34,922 bases of DNA from the NCBI GenBank assembly GCA_964633225.1, contig CAZWFQ010000038.1, positions 1 to 34,922 of the forward strand, written 5' to 3'. Below, in pieces: positions 6,413 to 15,690 of this stretch. Numbering within the stretch: position 1 is the stretch's first letter; each line of letters opens with the position of its first letter. Both the position numbers and the translations under genes were made by a program. The DNA comes from JAKQIM01 sp964633225 (lineage in GTDB: Bacteria > Chloroflexota > Anaerolineae > Anaerolineales > UBA4823). The notes beneath the pieces were generated by a model, which made no database searches, was not told the origin of the DNA, and worked only from the letters and a program-made list of their open reading frames with translations.

Positions 6413-8959
6413 TTAGATCAACTGATCAATCGTCTCCAATAAATTGGTCTGATCAAAGCTGCTCTTGACAATATAGGCATCCGCGCCAACTTCGATACCA
6501 TGGGACTTATCTTCAGGCGAGTCCAGCGAGGTGACCAGGATGATAGGAATGTAGCTAGTACGCTCATCTTCTTTCAATTTTCTGGTTAATTCGAAACCAT
6601 TCAGCCGTGGCATAGCAATATCCGAGATGATCAGGTCAGGCAGATCCTCGCCAGCAACAAAACTGATCGCCTCCACACCGTCGTTTGCCAATTTCACATC
6701 ATATCCGGCCGCTTCCAGAATATTCTTCTCCAGGGTGCGGGTGGTGATCGAATCGTCCACCACCAAGATGCGCTGCTGCATGCGGACAGGAGCGACAATG
6801 GCTGTTTCGTCCTGCACCGGCTCCAACACTGACCGGCCGCTGGTACGCTGTGCCAACTTGATCAAGTCAGAGACTTGCAAGATCAAAATCACATCACCGT
6901 TGCCCATCACACTGGCGCCTGCGATTCCACCCACGCGCGCCAACTGCCGTCCCAGCGTCTTGATGACCACTTCTTGCTCGCTGACGAGATCGTCTACCAT
7001 GAAAGCCATACGTCTTTCAACTGCTGAAAGAATGACAACTGAAATTCGCTTATCAGCGCTGCGATGCACCTTACTGCGCGGCAACCCTAACACATCCCCC
7101 AGATGCACCAGCATCAATGGCTTCCCCTCATATTTCAAAGTATCGTGACCACCAACTGAAGACACTTCGCCGGGATGGATCTGGAGAATACGTTCAATGG
7201 TATTTAAGGGAATGGCAAAAGACTGATCAGAAGCATGTACCACCAGGCCGCGCGAGCTGGTAAGAGAAGTGGGAATCGTCAAGATAAAACGCGAACCGTG
7301 ATTGAGCGTCCATTCCAGGTTGATCTGCCCATGCAAGGCTTCGATATTGCGGCGGACCACATCCATGCCCACCCCACGGCCAGAGACGTCTGTGATGATG
7401 GGGGTGGTTGAGAATCCGCTGTTATAGATCATCTCGACCAATTCCGACTCGTTCAGCGAAGCGGCATTGGGTATATTGCGGCGCAAAGCTGCCCTGCGGA
7501 TGGCATCAAGGTCGATACCGGCTCCGTCATCCGCAACCGATATCGTAACATCTTTACCCGAATGCTCAACCGCCAGGGTAATAGTTCCACAAGCGGGCTT
7601 GCCTGCATCCAGGCGCTTCTCTGGCTTTTCAATCCCATGATCCACAGCATTACGGAGCAAATGGATGAGCGGATCTTTGATCTGCTCAAGCACGCGTTTA
7701 TCCATCTCAATATCTCCCCCTGTGATCTCCAATACAGCTTGCTTGCCGTAGCTTTGCGCCAGGTCACGCACCATGCGGGCAAAGGTACCGGTGATCGTAT
7801 TGAGGGGCAGCATGCGCACGCGCTTGATCTGGTCCTCCACCCCATCAATCACCAACGCCATTTGCAGCATATCGCTATTGTACTCACGCGCAAACTCGTC
7901 GATCAAGCTGCCCAACTGCCGCATGCGCTCTTGGCTAGCGCCCACATAATCCAACAGGCTTTCCAACTCTTCTCGCCGGGCATTTACTGCCCAAGACCCT
8001 TCTCCTGCCGCCGCTTCCTGCATCCCATGCCGGGTCAAACGGCTATGGATACTGCGTACAGTAACCCATTCCTTCTGCCATGCGCCCATGAATTCCTGCG
8101 CCTGGCGTACTTGCTTCAACCGCTGCTGGGTGTGGATCTTGGTCACCAACAGCTCGCTGAGCTGAGCCATCAAACCATCTAACTTACTCACACTTACCCG
8201 GATGGTTTCATCTGTAATAGCAGGCGCCTGCGTTGAAATAGGCTGCGACGCGACGGGCTGGTTCGTATCAGGCGGTAGCAAAGCGGGAGACTGCTCTTGA
8301 GATGGGGGCGAGCCAGATAGCTTCGGAGCTTCGCCAGCAGAGGCCACATTGCTGGGCTTATTCTCGCCCACAACTTCCTGCATATCGGCAACAATATCCG
8401 CCAACAAGTTATCGTTAAGCGTCTTGTGATTGCTAGATGAAACAGCTTTCTGGCTTGCAGGACGAGCAGCCGGAGGTTTCAGAGTAACCGCCGGGGGTTG
8501 TGGCTGAGGAGGCGAGGCTTTTTTCTCTGGCCGAGCATCATTGCTTTTCGCAGGCGAACGGAAAGGCTCCAATGCCACCAGCGCCTGCAAGGATTGGGAG
8601 GGAGGTGTAGTCTCGCCACCTTCATAGGCCACTTGTGTAGCCTGGATAGCATCTACAGCCTGGTAACAGGCAGTAAACATTTCGGGCGTAGGAACCAATT
8701 TATCGTGCTGCAAGGCCCCAAGCACATCTTCCAAGGCATGTGCCAACTGCTCGATAGCATTCACCCCCACTGCCCGCGCGGCACCTTTCAGGCTGTGGGC
8801 AGCCCGGAATAAATTACCCAGGCTTTCCTCTTTATCGGAGCCTGCAACACGCCCCTGTTCCACTGCCAGCAAGCCATCATTTAACGTTTGAACATGTTCG
8901 GCCAATTCGGCCCGGAAGCTGCTGATGATTTGCTCGCGAATTTTTGCACTGAGCGACAT
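6413..8959 (-). CDS. cheA: Hybrid chemotaxis histidine kinase CheA with C-terminal receiver
   Basis: The central kinase of the cluster, 848 residues. P1/HPt, about 5-115, with phospho-His H55 in AAHSLKGAARAVG. A long Pro/Ala/Gln-rich linker (about 135-250) has no recognisable P2 domain. Dimerisation region about 250-400. ATPase domain about 415-565, with LIHLLRNAVDHGIE (N box, 431-444), DDGAGID (477-483) and SGRGVGMDVV (526-535). CheW-like P5 about 568-705. Receiver 728-848 with D780 in ISDIAMPRLNGFE and K832. The ATG at 8959 has a strong AGGAGGAG upstream. CheA hybrids with a fused receiver are known from pili and alternative-function chemosensory systems such as FrzE; the receiver is usually a phosphate sink or internal regulator. 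Lack of P2 suggests that the free receivers dock by another route. Confidence 0.96.
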   Translation of the reverse strand: MSLSAKIREQIISSFRAELAEHVQTLNDGLLAVEQGRVAGSDKEESLGNLFRAAHSLKGAARAVGVNAIEQLAHALEDVLGALQHDKLVPTPEMFTACYQAVDAIQATQVAYEGGETTPPSQSLQALVALEPFRSPAKSNDARPEKKASPPQPQPPAVTLKPPAARPASQKAVSSSNHKTLNDNLLADIVADMQEVVGENKPSNVASAGEAPKLSGSPPSQEQSPALLPPDTNQPVASQPISTQAPAITDETIRVSVSKLDGLMAQLSELLVTKIHTQQRLKQVRQAQEFMGAWQKEWVTVRSIHSRLTRHGMQEAAAGEGSWAVNARREELESLLDYVGASQERMRQLGSLIDEFAREYNSDMLQMALVIDGVEDQIKRVRMLPLNTITGTFARMVRDLAQSYGKQAVLEITGGDIEMDKRVLEQIKDPLIHLLRNAVDHGIEKPEKRLDAGKPACGTITLAVEHSGKDVTISVADDGAGIDLDAIRRAALRRNIPNAASLNESELVEMIYNSGFSTTPIITDVSGRGVGMDVVRRNIEALHGQINLEWTLNHGSRFILTIPTSLTSSRGLVVHASDQSFAIPLNTIERILQIHPGEVSSVGGHDTLKYEGKPLMLVHLGDVLGLPRSKVHRSADKRISVVILSAVERRMAFMVDDLVSEQEVVIKTLGRQLARVGGIAGASVMGNGDVILILQVSDLIKLAQRTSGRSVLEPVQDETAIVAPVRMQQRILVVDDSITTRTLEKNILEAAGYDVKLANDGVEAISFVAGEDLPDLIISDIAMPRLNGFELTRKLKEDERTSYIPIILVTSLDSPEDKSHGIEVGADAYIVKSSFDQTNLLETIDQLI

Positions 8960-9029
8960 TCTATCTCCTCCTTGTTACAAAGGAAGGCAATAAACAAGTA
9001 ATCCCAAAAACAGGCTTGTCAGACACAAT

Positions 9030-10859
9030 TTAAATATTCTCATATTGTCTGATCATCTCAGCGAGTTGAACAGCCAGCTCATTCAAGTTCTGGGCCGATT
9101 TCTCGGCCTGACGGATGCCGGCCAGGCTTTGCACAGTGGCCTGGTTGATATTTTGCATCGCCAAAGCAATCTGCTCAATGCCTGTCTGCTGTTGGTGTCC
9201 ACCTGCCACTACCTGCGTAGCGATCTGGGCCGATTCGTTGATCACCGCTCCCAGTTGTTCGAGTGCATCGCGTGCTTGCGCCGAGAGCTGCACCCCACGC
9301 TCCACCCCCTTGGTGCCTTCTTCCGTCGCCATCACGGTCGAGTTGGTCGCTCTTTGGATCTCCGATAAGATGGTTTTAATTTGCCCTGTCGCCTGGCGTG
9401 ACTGCTCTGCCAGGTTCCTGACCTCCATCGCTACCACCGCAAACCCCTTCCCGTGCTCCCCAGCCCGCGCTGCCTCCACCGAAGCATTCAACGCCAGCAT
9501 GTTCGACTGCGAGGCAATCTCGTTCACCGTGGTGATGATGTCACCAATCTGCTGCGTCTGGTCCGAAAGTGCCAGGATATTCTCTGCAATCCCTTCCACC
9601 CGCTCCTTGATCAACCCCATGCTCTCAAGCATCTCCTGTAAAGCTCGCTGCCCAGTGCGCCCAGTCTCCACCGTGCGCTGTGAAGCGTTGGCTACATCCT
9701 GGATACGCTGAGAAGCTTGCTCGCTGATCACCTTCACTTCATCCACGGTGGTTGTGATCTGCGAGATCGCCGCCGACTGCTCGCTCGCTCCGGCCGCCTG
9801 CTGCGTAGTGGCCGCCAAGATTTCAGTAGATGCGGCACTCAGTTCACTGGCCGACGAACGAATCCGATCAAGCATCTGCTGTAAGCTGGAAGTCATTTCG
9901 TTGAGACTGGCACCTAAGATCACGAGGGGATCATCTACACGGCTTTCATTCCCACCGAGGTCAATCCGAGCCATTAGATCGCCCCGCATCACTTTCGATG
10001 TAAAGGCTACATATTTATCAATGGTTGATTCTAAATAGACACGCTGCTCCTGCTCTTTGTTGAACATCTGTTGTAATTGAAAGACCATCTGGTTAAAGGC
10101 CTTAGCCAAATCGCCAACTTCATCTTTCGCCTCGTATTGGATACGCTGGCCGAGGTCCCCTTCAGCAATCGCTTGGGCCTTGATAGACATCTGCTGGATC
10201 GGGTTTGATACCGAACGCGCCAGAATAAATGATATAAAAAGCCCGATTCCAATTGCAACCGCCAAGACAAGCAGCGCACCATTCGTCAGGCGGGCAATCT
10301 CTGTATCCACATCGTCCACGTATATGCCTGTGCCTATGATCCATCCCCATGGGGCAAACAATTTTACATAAGATATTTTTGGGATGGGCTTAGTTGTCCC
10401 TGGCTTAGGCCATTGATAGTCAACGAAACCAGCGCCGGTCTCTTCACAAGCATCAATAAATTCGAGAAAGATTCTCTTACCTTTTGCGTCTTCGTAATCA
10501 GACAGATTCCGGTCAAACATGGTCTTATCAACAGGATGCATGATCATATAAGGCCGTAAATCGTTGATCCAATAGTAATTGGTGCCATCATAACGGATGG
10601 TCTCAATCTCTGCTAAAGCCATTTGCTTTGCATCTTCTTCGGACAGGATACCACTTTGATATTGCCCATAATAATATTGCAGAATACCGCTGGTTGTTTC
10701 AATCAGGTATTGCAGTTGAGCTCTCTTGGCATCGTATTTACTCTCTTTGACTTCGCCGTACAGCCATACCAGCGCAAACAGGAAACACAGCACAACAACT
10801 ATACTTACCAAGAATATTCTGGGCAACAACTTGATCTTAATCAGCATTTTTTCTACCAT
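9030..10859 (-). CDS. Methyl-accepting chemotaxis protein with single Cache sensor
   Basis: A transmembrane chemoreceptor of 609 residues. TM1 about 13-36. Extracytoplasmic sCache_2-type domain about 40-185, with NYYWINDLRPYMIMHP, GFVDYQWPKPG and APWGWIIGTGIYVDDV, typical of small organic-acid-binding single Cache domains. TM2 about 190-212, HAMP about 213-265, then the helical signalling domain to the C-terminus. Its hairpin tip contains FAVVAMEVRNLAEQSRQA. No CheR/CheB-tethering pentapeptide is seen at the C-terminus (RQYENI). I chose the ATG at 10859 because AAGGAG lies 7 bases upstream; the longer frame begins at a TTG without a site. It lies 23 bases after the next receptor gene, with which it shares a nearly identical signalling domain, also at DNA level. 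Confidence 0.94.
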   Translation of the reverse strand: MVEKMLIKIKLLPRIFLVSIVVVLCFLFALVWLYGEVKESKYDAKRAQLQYLIETTSGILQYYYGQYQSGILSEEDAKQMALAEIETIRYDGTNYYWINDLRPYMIMHPVDKTMFDRNLSDYEDAKGKRIFLEFIDACEETGAGFVDYQWPKPGTTKPIPKISYVKLFAPWGWIIGTGIYVDDVDTEIARLTNGALLVLAVAIGIGLFISFILARSVSNPIQQMSIKAQAIAEGDLGQRIQYEAKDEVGDLAKAFNQMVFQLQQMFNKEQEQRVYLESTIDKYVAFTSKVMRGDLMARIDLGGNESRVDDPLVILGASLNEMTSSLQQMLDRIRSSASELSAASTEILAATTQQAAGASEQSAAISQITTTVDEVKVISEQASQRIQDVANASQRTVETGRTGQRALQEMLESMGLIKERVEGIAENILALSDQTQQIGDIITTVNEIASQSNMLALNASVEAARAGEHGKGFAVVAMEVRNLAEQSRQATGQIKTILSEIQRATNSTVMATEEGTKGVERGVQLSAQARDALEQLGAVINESAQIATQVVAGGHQQQTGIEQIALAMQNINQATVQSLAGIRQAEKSAQNLNELAVQLAEMIRQYENI

Positions 10860-10882
10860 TTCGAAACTCCTTTTGAGCAAAG

Positions 10883-12547
10883 TTAATCGGCCTGGTATTG
10901 TTTGACAATCCTAGAAAGTGTGACCGCTAGTTGGTTTAGATCTTGAGCCGACTTCTCGGCCTGGCGAGTACCAGCCAGGCTCTGCACGGTGGCTTGATTG
11001 ATGTTTTGCATCGCCAACGCAATCTGCTCCACACCCGTCAACTGTTGACGTCCACCTGCCACCACCTGCGTAGCGATCTGGGCCGATTCGTTGATTACCG
11101 CTGTCAACTGCTCAAGGGCCTCGCGCGCCTGCACCGATAACTGCACCCCACGCTCCACGCCCTTAGTGCCTTCTTCCGTCGCCATCACGGTCGCGTTCGT
11201 CGCTCTCTGGATCTCCGAAAGGATCGTCTTCACCTGTGCCGTCGCCTGACGTGATTGCTCCGCCAGGTTCCTGACCTCCATCGCCACCACCGCAAATCCT
11301 TTGCCATGCTCTCCGGCCCGCGCTGCTTCCACCGAGGCATTCAGCGCCAACATGTTCGACTGCGAAGCAATCTCGTTCACCGTCGCAATGATGTCACCAA
11401 TCTGCTGAGTCTGGTCCGATAGTGCCAGGATATTCTCTGCGATCCCTTCTACCCGTTCTTTGATCAATCCCATGCTCTCGATCGTCTCTTGTAGGGATTG
11501 CTGCCCCGTGCGGGCCGTCTCCACCGTGCGCTGCGAGGCGTTCGCCACTTCTTGCACACGCAAAGATGCCTGTTCACTGATCGCTTTCACCTCGTCCACA
11601 GTGGTCGTCGTCTGCGCAATGGCCGCTGACTGCTCACTTGCTCCAGCAGCCTGCTGGGTGGTGGCGGCCAGGATCTCAGCCGAGGCTGCACTCAATTCAT
11701 TAGCTGTTTCACGAATCTGATCGATCATCTGCTGCAGGTTGGCCGTCATCTCGTTCAGGTTATCACCCAACAAAACCAGCGGGTCATCTTCACTACCTTT
11801 CTGCCGCTCCACCGTAACGCGCGCAGAGAGATTGCCCAGGGCCACTTTACCCAAGTATTCTACATAACGGCCAACGGTGCGCTGCAAGTGTTCTCGCCCC
11901 TCGCGCTCATAAGTCACGCGCTGTTCAATAGCCAAATTGGCCTGGTAAGCCTGCAGAAACTGTTCTTCTTGTCCCTTCATCATGTAATTGACCAATATCG
12001 CCACAAGAGGCAAACTGATAACGCAAGACATGGCGATTGAGAGCAGATTGCCCAGGGTTGTCTCAATTGGGGCGAACCATTGGTAAACAAATCCGGTTTG
12101 TACCAAGATCAGATTGATCAGAAAAGCAATGATGCTCAGGCTGGCCACCGTCAGGGTCACCCGCCTGCTTGATAAGAGAATGGCCAGGCAAATGATGGCG
12201 GCATAATTCAACCCAGCGGCGGCAACAGTTTCAGGAAATACAATGTAACACCCAAAGATAGCAATCAGAAAGGCACCTACCACAACGTAACCACCGATAT
12301 CCGATTGGTCATTCTTAGCAAAATAGGGATACAAACCCATGCCAATCCCACCAATCAGCAAAAAAGCTGCTACAGCCAACATTTGACCATACTGGCGACC
12401 AGTGAGGAAGTAAGCCAAAACAAAGATGGGGATTGCCCCACCAATCGCTCCAAAGATGAACTTGCTGATCTGCAGACCGGCTTTTACGCGCCTTTCATTT
12501 ACCTTAGCCCTGAACAGTTGCTCTTCTTCCAACGTAAGTTGTGCCAT
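10883..12547 (-). CDS. Methyl-accepting chemotaxis protein with six-helix membrane sensor region
   Basis: A receptor of 554 residues without an extracytoplasmic Cache domain. After a charged N-terminal stretch (1-27), about six hydrophobic helices lie between residues 28 and 190 with short loops. Then come a coiled linker/HAMP-like stretch (about 200-270) and a complete signalling domain (about 275-554) with the tip FAVVAMEVRNLAEQSRQA. A membrane-embedded sensor suggests that it detects something in the membrane, or membrane state, rather than a periplasmic ligand. This is inference from architecture. ATG at 12547 with GAGGAG about 10 bases upstream. Its signalling half matches the sCache receptor downstream almost residue for residue, so the pair probably arose by duplication plus exchange of the sensor part. 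Confidence 0.92.
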   Translation of the reverse strand: MAQLTLEEEQLFRAKVNERRVKAGLQISKFIFGAIGGAIPIFVLAYFLTGRQYGQMLAVAAFLLIGGIGMGLYPYFAKNDQSDIGGYVVVGAFLIAIFGCYIVFPETVAAAGLNYAAIICLAILLSSRRVTLTVASLSIIAFLINLILVQTGFVYQWFAPIETTLGNLLSIAMSCVISLPLVAILVNYMMKGQEEQFLQAYQANLAIEQRVTYEREGREHLQRTVGRYVEYLGKVALGNLSARVTVERQKGSEDDPLVLLGDNLNEMTANLQQMIDQIRETANELSAASAEILAATTQQAAGASEQSAAIAQTTTTVDEVKAISEQASLRVQEVANASQRTVETARTGQQSLQETIESMGLIKERVEGIAENILALSDQTQQIGDIIATVNEIASQSNMLALNASVEAARAGEHGKGFAVVAMEVRNLAEQSRQATAQVKTILSEIQRATNATVMATEEGTKGVERGVQLSVQAREALEQLTAVINESAQIATQVVAGGRQQLTGVEQIALAMQNINQATVQSLAGTRQAEKSAQDLNQLAVTLSRIVKQYQAD

Positions 12548-12615
12548 TCCATTAACTCCTCTTTAAATCTGACCCAAATACCTGCTTTGTAGTCAAATGC
12601 CCTTCAATACGCTCG

Positions 12616-13347
12616 TCACACAATATCCTCGTGCACAATCAACCGCTTATCTGCCAGCAGGTTTGGCAGATCCAAGACCAACAGAGGTGCTGCATCTTCT
12701 TCGCCTTGGGCAGAAATTACTATTCCGCGCATATAATCTGCCGGGATACCCCGCACTGCGCTGGATGATTCCTGGATCTGGCTGATGGGCAGGGCTTTGA
12801 TCGCCTGAACTTCGTTAACCAATATGGCCAATTCCATAGCCGGTGTTTCGACCACCACCAAATAGGGAGTAGCTGGCTCAGCAGCGCTATCATCCTCCGC
12901 CGGCGGCAAACCCAGGAAACGTTGCAGGTCCAACACTGAAATTATCCGCCCACGCAGATTGGTCACCCCCGCCATCCAGTCTGGCACCCGCGGCACTCGC
13001 GTGACACTCCCCATTACACGGATATCGAAGATATAATTTGTATCCAGGCCATACACTTCTCGACCCAGCCGGATCACGGCGATATCAATTTGCTCCCCGC
13101 TTTCTCCATCCTCAATCACCTGGGCCACCTGAGCAGCGCGCCGCGCCCAGGTTTGTTCAAGCAAATCTCTAGACACATCTTCCGTCCAAGCCGGGCTGGC
13201 GCTGCTCCCGGTCATCTTTTGACGCACCGATTCCCAATCCACTTGCGAGATATCGGTTTTGCGCGCTGGCCGCACCGGTCGATTGGGCCTGGGGATTGTG
13301 CTAAGCGTATATTCGCCGTTGAAGGTTCTCTGTTTCCCTTTATCCAT
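12616..13347 (-). CDS. cheW: CheW coupling protein with N-terminal extension
   Basis: CheW links receptors to CheA. The CheW domain lies at about 85-235: IDIAVIRLGREVYGLDTNYIFDI, VPRVPDWMAGVTNLRGRIISVLDLQRFLGL, then a strand ending in LLVLDLPNLLADKRL. An N-terminal extension of about 80 residues includes a Pro/Arg-rich start and the helical segment LLEQTWARRAAQVAQ, a feature of larger CheW proteins; its partner is unknown. ATG at 13347 with AGGAGA 8 bases upstream. It lies 54 bases after cheR and 68 bases before the six-helix receptor, in the same direction. The cluster has a second CheW at 14964-15641; the two are only distantly alike, so they may serve different receptors or the two sides of the array. 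Confidence 0.93.
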   Translation of the reverse strand: MDKGKQRTFNGEYTLSTIPRPNRPVRPARKTDISQVDWESVRQKMTGSSASPAWTEDVSRDLLEQTWARRAAQVAQVIEDGESGEQIDIAVIRLGREVYGLDTNYIFDIRVMGSVTRVPRVPDWMAGVTNLRGRIISVLDLQRFLGLPPAEDDSAAEPATPYLVVVETPAMELAILVNEVQAIKALPISQIQESSSAVRGIPADYMRGIVISAQGEEDAAPLLVLDLPNLLADKRLIVHEDIV

Positions 13348-13401
13348 AACACGCTTCTCCTACCTTCGATCCATCCAACCTATTAAGTCTGTACAAAGCC
13401 T

Positions 13402-14967
13402 TCACATGCTCCATGCCTGCTGCTGGCTAATGATAGCGGAACGCAAGCGACCGTTTGTAATCCCTTGCGAGCCAGCGATAATACCTTCATCCGGCTTGCC
13501 TTGCAGCAGGCGAGAAGCATTTTCAAGCGATTTCTGCGCAAACTGCAACTGGTTGTTCTCATAATATAAAGTTGCCAATCCATAATGGCCCAGGATGTAG
13601 GTATGGTCGATGTAAATCACCTTTTTCATGGTTTCGATCGCCTGGGTAAGCTTCCCCTGATGTTGCAAAACCAGTGCCAGGGTGTAGTAGGCGTCCAAGA
13701 CCAGCTTATCCTGCTCAATCGCCCGCCGGCACCACTTCTCTGCCTCTTGCCAATTACCCAGGTTGGCGTAAGCCTGCCCCAACAATGCATTGACTGCGGC
13801 ACTATCAGGCAAGTGTTTCGCCATAGTTAGCAAGATATTGCAGGCATCTTCTGAGCGGCCATATTCCAACAATTCCCGGGCATGATCCAACGGATTGGCT
13901 TGTTTGACATTCTCGGGAACGGCAGGAATCACAGCTGCCGAAGCTTCCAACGGCAATATAGGAGCAGGCGGCTGAACAGCCTTGATGGAGGCAGCGACTT
14001 GGGGTGGGGGCGGAATGATCACAGGCGAGGGAGGTAGCCGCCGCGTGCCCTGGGCCCGCAGCATGGCAGTATTGGAAGCCCGCTGATAAAGCACTGTATT
14101 TGGGAAATTTCGCACCCGGTAGCGCCAGTAGGTATCCACCGAAGGTTCCGAATGGCCTACAATCAGCCAGCCATTATCCACCAACGAATCGTAAAAACGA
14201 TCGACTACCCAACGTGTCGTGACCTCATCGAAGTAAATGGTCACATTGCGGCAGATAATGAGATCCATCATCATTGTGTTGGATTCATAAGCCGGGTAAC
14301 ACGGCTCAGCCAAATTTAACTTACTGAATGTGACCATGCGTTTTACTTCTGGGATCAGGGCAAATCGGTTATTGGGAACAGAAGTAAAATAACGCGGGCG
14401 TAACATTTTGGCACGCTCTTCACGGAATGCCCAACTACCATAAATGCCCTGGCGAGCCCGTTCTAGCGAGCCGGTATTGATATCGGTAGCCAGGATGGTG
14501 ATCGCCCATTGATCCACATCCGGCAACAGCTCGCGCAGCATGATCGCCAGCGAGTAAGGTTCTTCACCAGAAGCACAACCAGCGCTCCAGATACGCAGCG
14601 TACGCAAGATACGTTTGCGAGTGATGATTTGAGGCAAAACCTGCTTGAAGATGGCATCCATTTGCGCTTCGTCACGGAAGAAATGTGTCTCACTGACCGT
14701 GACCGAATTGACCAGCAAATCCATCTCCATCGCCCCCGCCTGAGGAGCATCTACCAGGTTGTAGAACTCATCAATCGTAGCACATGTGGAAGCGGCAAAT
14801 GCGTGGCGGATACCATGCTCTAATTCGGTCTGGCGATTCTCAGGAAAACGTAGTCCACAACGATCCAGGAGCAAACTACTGAAGCGCTGGAGATCAGCCT
14901 GGCTGATGACAACATCACTCTTTTTGATCTGTCTTTCGTGAGCAGTTTGTGCTGTAACCAGGTTCAC
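13402..14967 (-). CDS. cheR: Chemotaxis methyltransferase CheR with C-terminal TPR repeats
   Basis: CheR methylates receptor glutamates with S-adenosylmethionine. N-terminal helical domain about 20-90, then the methyltransferase domain about 92-300: SVTVSETHFFRD (88-99), the SAM loop WSAGCASGEEPYSLA (127-141), ATDIN (160-164), LIICRNVTIYF (236-246) and WLIVGHSE (267-274). A Pro-rich linker (310-355) leads to about three TPR units (362-487) and a tail with GRLRSAI, common in CheR-TPR proteins. TPR repeats probably tether the enzyme to its partners, since the receptors lack the C-terminal pentapeptide. The start is a GTG at 14967 with GAGG upstream, overlapping the cheW stop by four bases (GTGA). 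Length 521, normal for CheR-TPR. Confidence 0.94.
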   Translation of the reverse strand: MNLVTAQTAHERQIKKSDVVISQADLQRFSSLLLDRCGLRFPENRQTELEHGIRHAFAASTCATIDEFYNLVDAPQAGAMEMDLLVNSVTVSETHFFRDEAQMDAIFKQVLPQIITRKRILRTLRIWSAGCASGEEPYSLAIMLRELLPDVDQWAITILATDINTGSLERARQGIYGSWAFREERAKMLRPRYFTSVPNNRFALIPEVKRMVTFSKLNLAEPCYPAYESNTMMMDLIICRNVTIYFDEVTTRWVVDRFYDSLVDNGWLIVGHSEPSVDTYWRYRVRNFPNTVLYQRASNTAMLRAQGTRRLPPSPVIIPPPPQVAASIKAVQPPAPILPLEASAAVIPAVPENVKQANPLDHARELLEYGRSEDACNILLTMAKHLPDSAAVNALLGQAYANLGNWQEAEKWCRRAIEQDKLVLDAYYTLALVLQHQGKLTQAIETMKKVIYIDHTYILGHYGLATLYYENNQLQFAQKSLENASRLLQGKPDEGIIAGSQGITNGRLRSAIISQQQAWSM

Positions 14968-15641
14968 TTGGAAACCTCTTTGCTGGTCTTGGCTTTGACA
15001 GCCGTCTTCTTAGGACGGCTCTTCGATGATTTACCAGGCTGCGCCTCAGTCTCCTCCTGCACATCTTTCTCAACATTTTGAGCAGGCGAAAGTGCATCTG
15101 GTTGAACTTCTGTACCGTCTGTAACCATCCCCTCCATATCGTGACTTAAGATATCAATGGCTGCTGACAAAGCACGCGTCTGAGACATTTTAAACATGTG
15201 TTCTAGATCCAGCAGAAGGATCGATCCGTCCTGAGCCCTGATCAGACCTTGCAATAGAGGCGCCTTGCCCATCTCTTCAAGCAAGATATGATTTGGGTCA
15301 ACCACCTGATTGATGGGTTTCTCGACCACATCCAAAACTTTATCCACGATCAACCCGATCAATCGCTCCGAAACATGTACCAGAATAATTGGAGTATGCA
15401 GGTATAAAGGAGCCTCTTCCATGCCCAGCAAGCGTCGCATGTTGATCACCGGCACCAGAGCACCATGAAAATTAATTACGCCGCTGATCATATGGTTGAC
15501 CTGGGGTAAAGGCGTGATCGTGACCATCTCGATAATCTGGCGCACTGGCGCTAAGGGCAAAGCATACATCTGGCTTCCCAATTTGAAGGTCACCATAATA
15601 ACTTGCTGATCTGATTGTGATGTGTTTTCTCGAACAGGCAT
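14964..15641 (-). CDS. cheW: CheW-like coupling protein with charged C-terminal tail
   Basis: The CheW domain covers about residues 13-165: IMVTFKLGSQMYALPLAPVRQIIEM, ISGVINFHGALVPVINMRRLLGM, VSERLIGLIVDKVLDVVEKP, and SILLLDLEHMF. A tail of about 55 residues follows, first acidic (EKDVQEETEAQ), then strongly basic with many Lys and Ser, unlike ordinary CheW. I chose the ATG at 15641 (MPVREN) because AGAGGA lies about 7 bases upstream. A longer frame from 15719 would overlap the receptor gene by 29 bases. Its stop overlaps the GTG of cheR. The basic tail might bind nucleic acid, a membrane surface or an acidic partner; nothing in the sequence decides this. Confidence 0.92.
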   Translation of the reverse strand: MPVRENTSQSDQQVIMVTFKLGSQMYALPLAPVRQIIEMVTITPLPQVNHMISGVINFHGALVPVINMRRLLGMEEAPLYLHTPIILVHVSERLIGLIVDKVLDVVEKPINQVVDPNHILLEEMGKAPLLQGLIRAQDGSILLLDLEHMFKMSQTRALSAAIDILSHDMEGMVTDGTEVQPDALSPAQNVEKDVQEETEAQPGKSSKSRPKKTAVKAKTSKEVSK

Positions 15642-15690
15642 AATTTTCCTCTCAGGTGCACTGCCGTTCACAATTGCATCTCGCCCAGCT

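Noticed and set aside
10860..10880. TTG start for the sCache receptor
   Set aside because: It lies upstream of the AAGGAG site that serves the ATG at 10859, and adds nothing recognisable.
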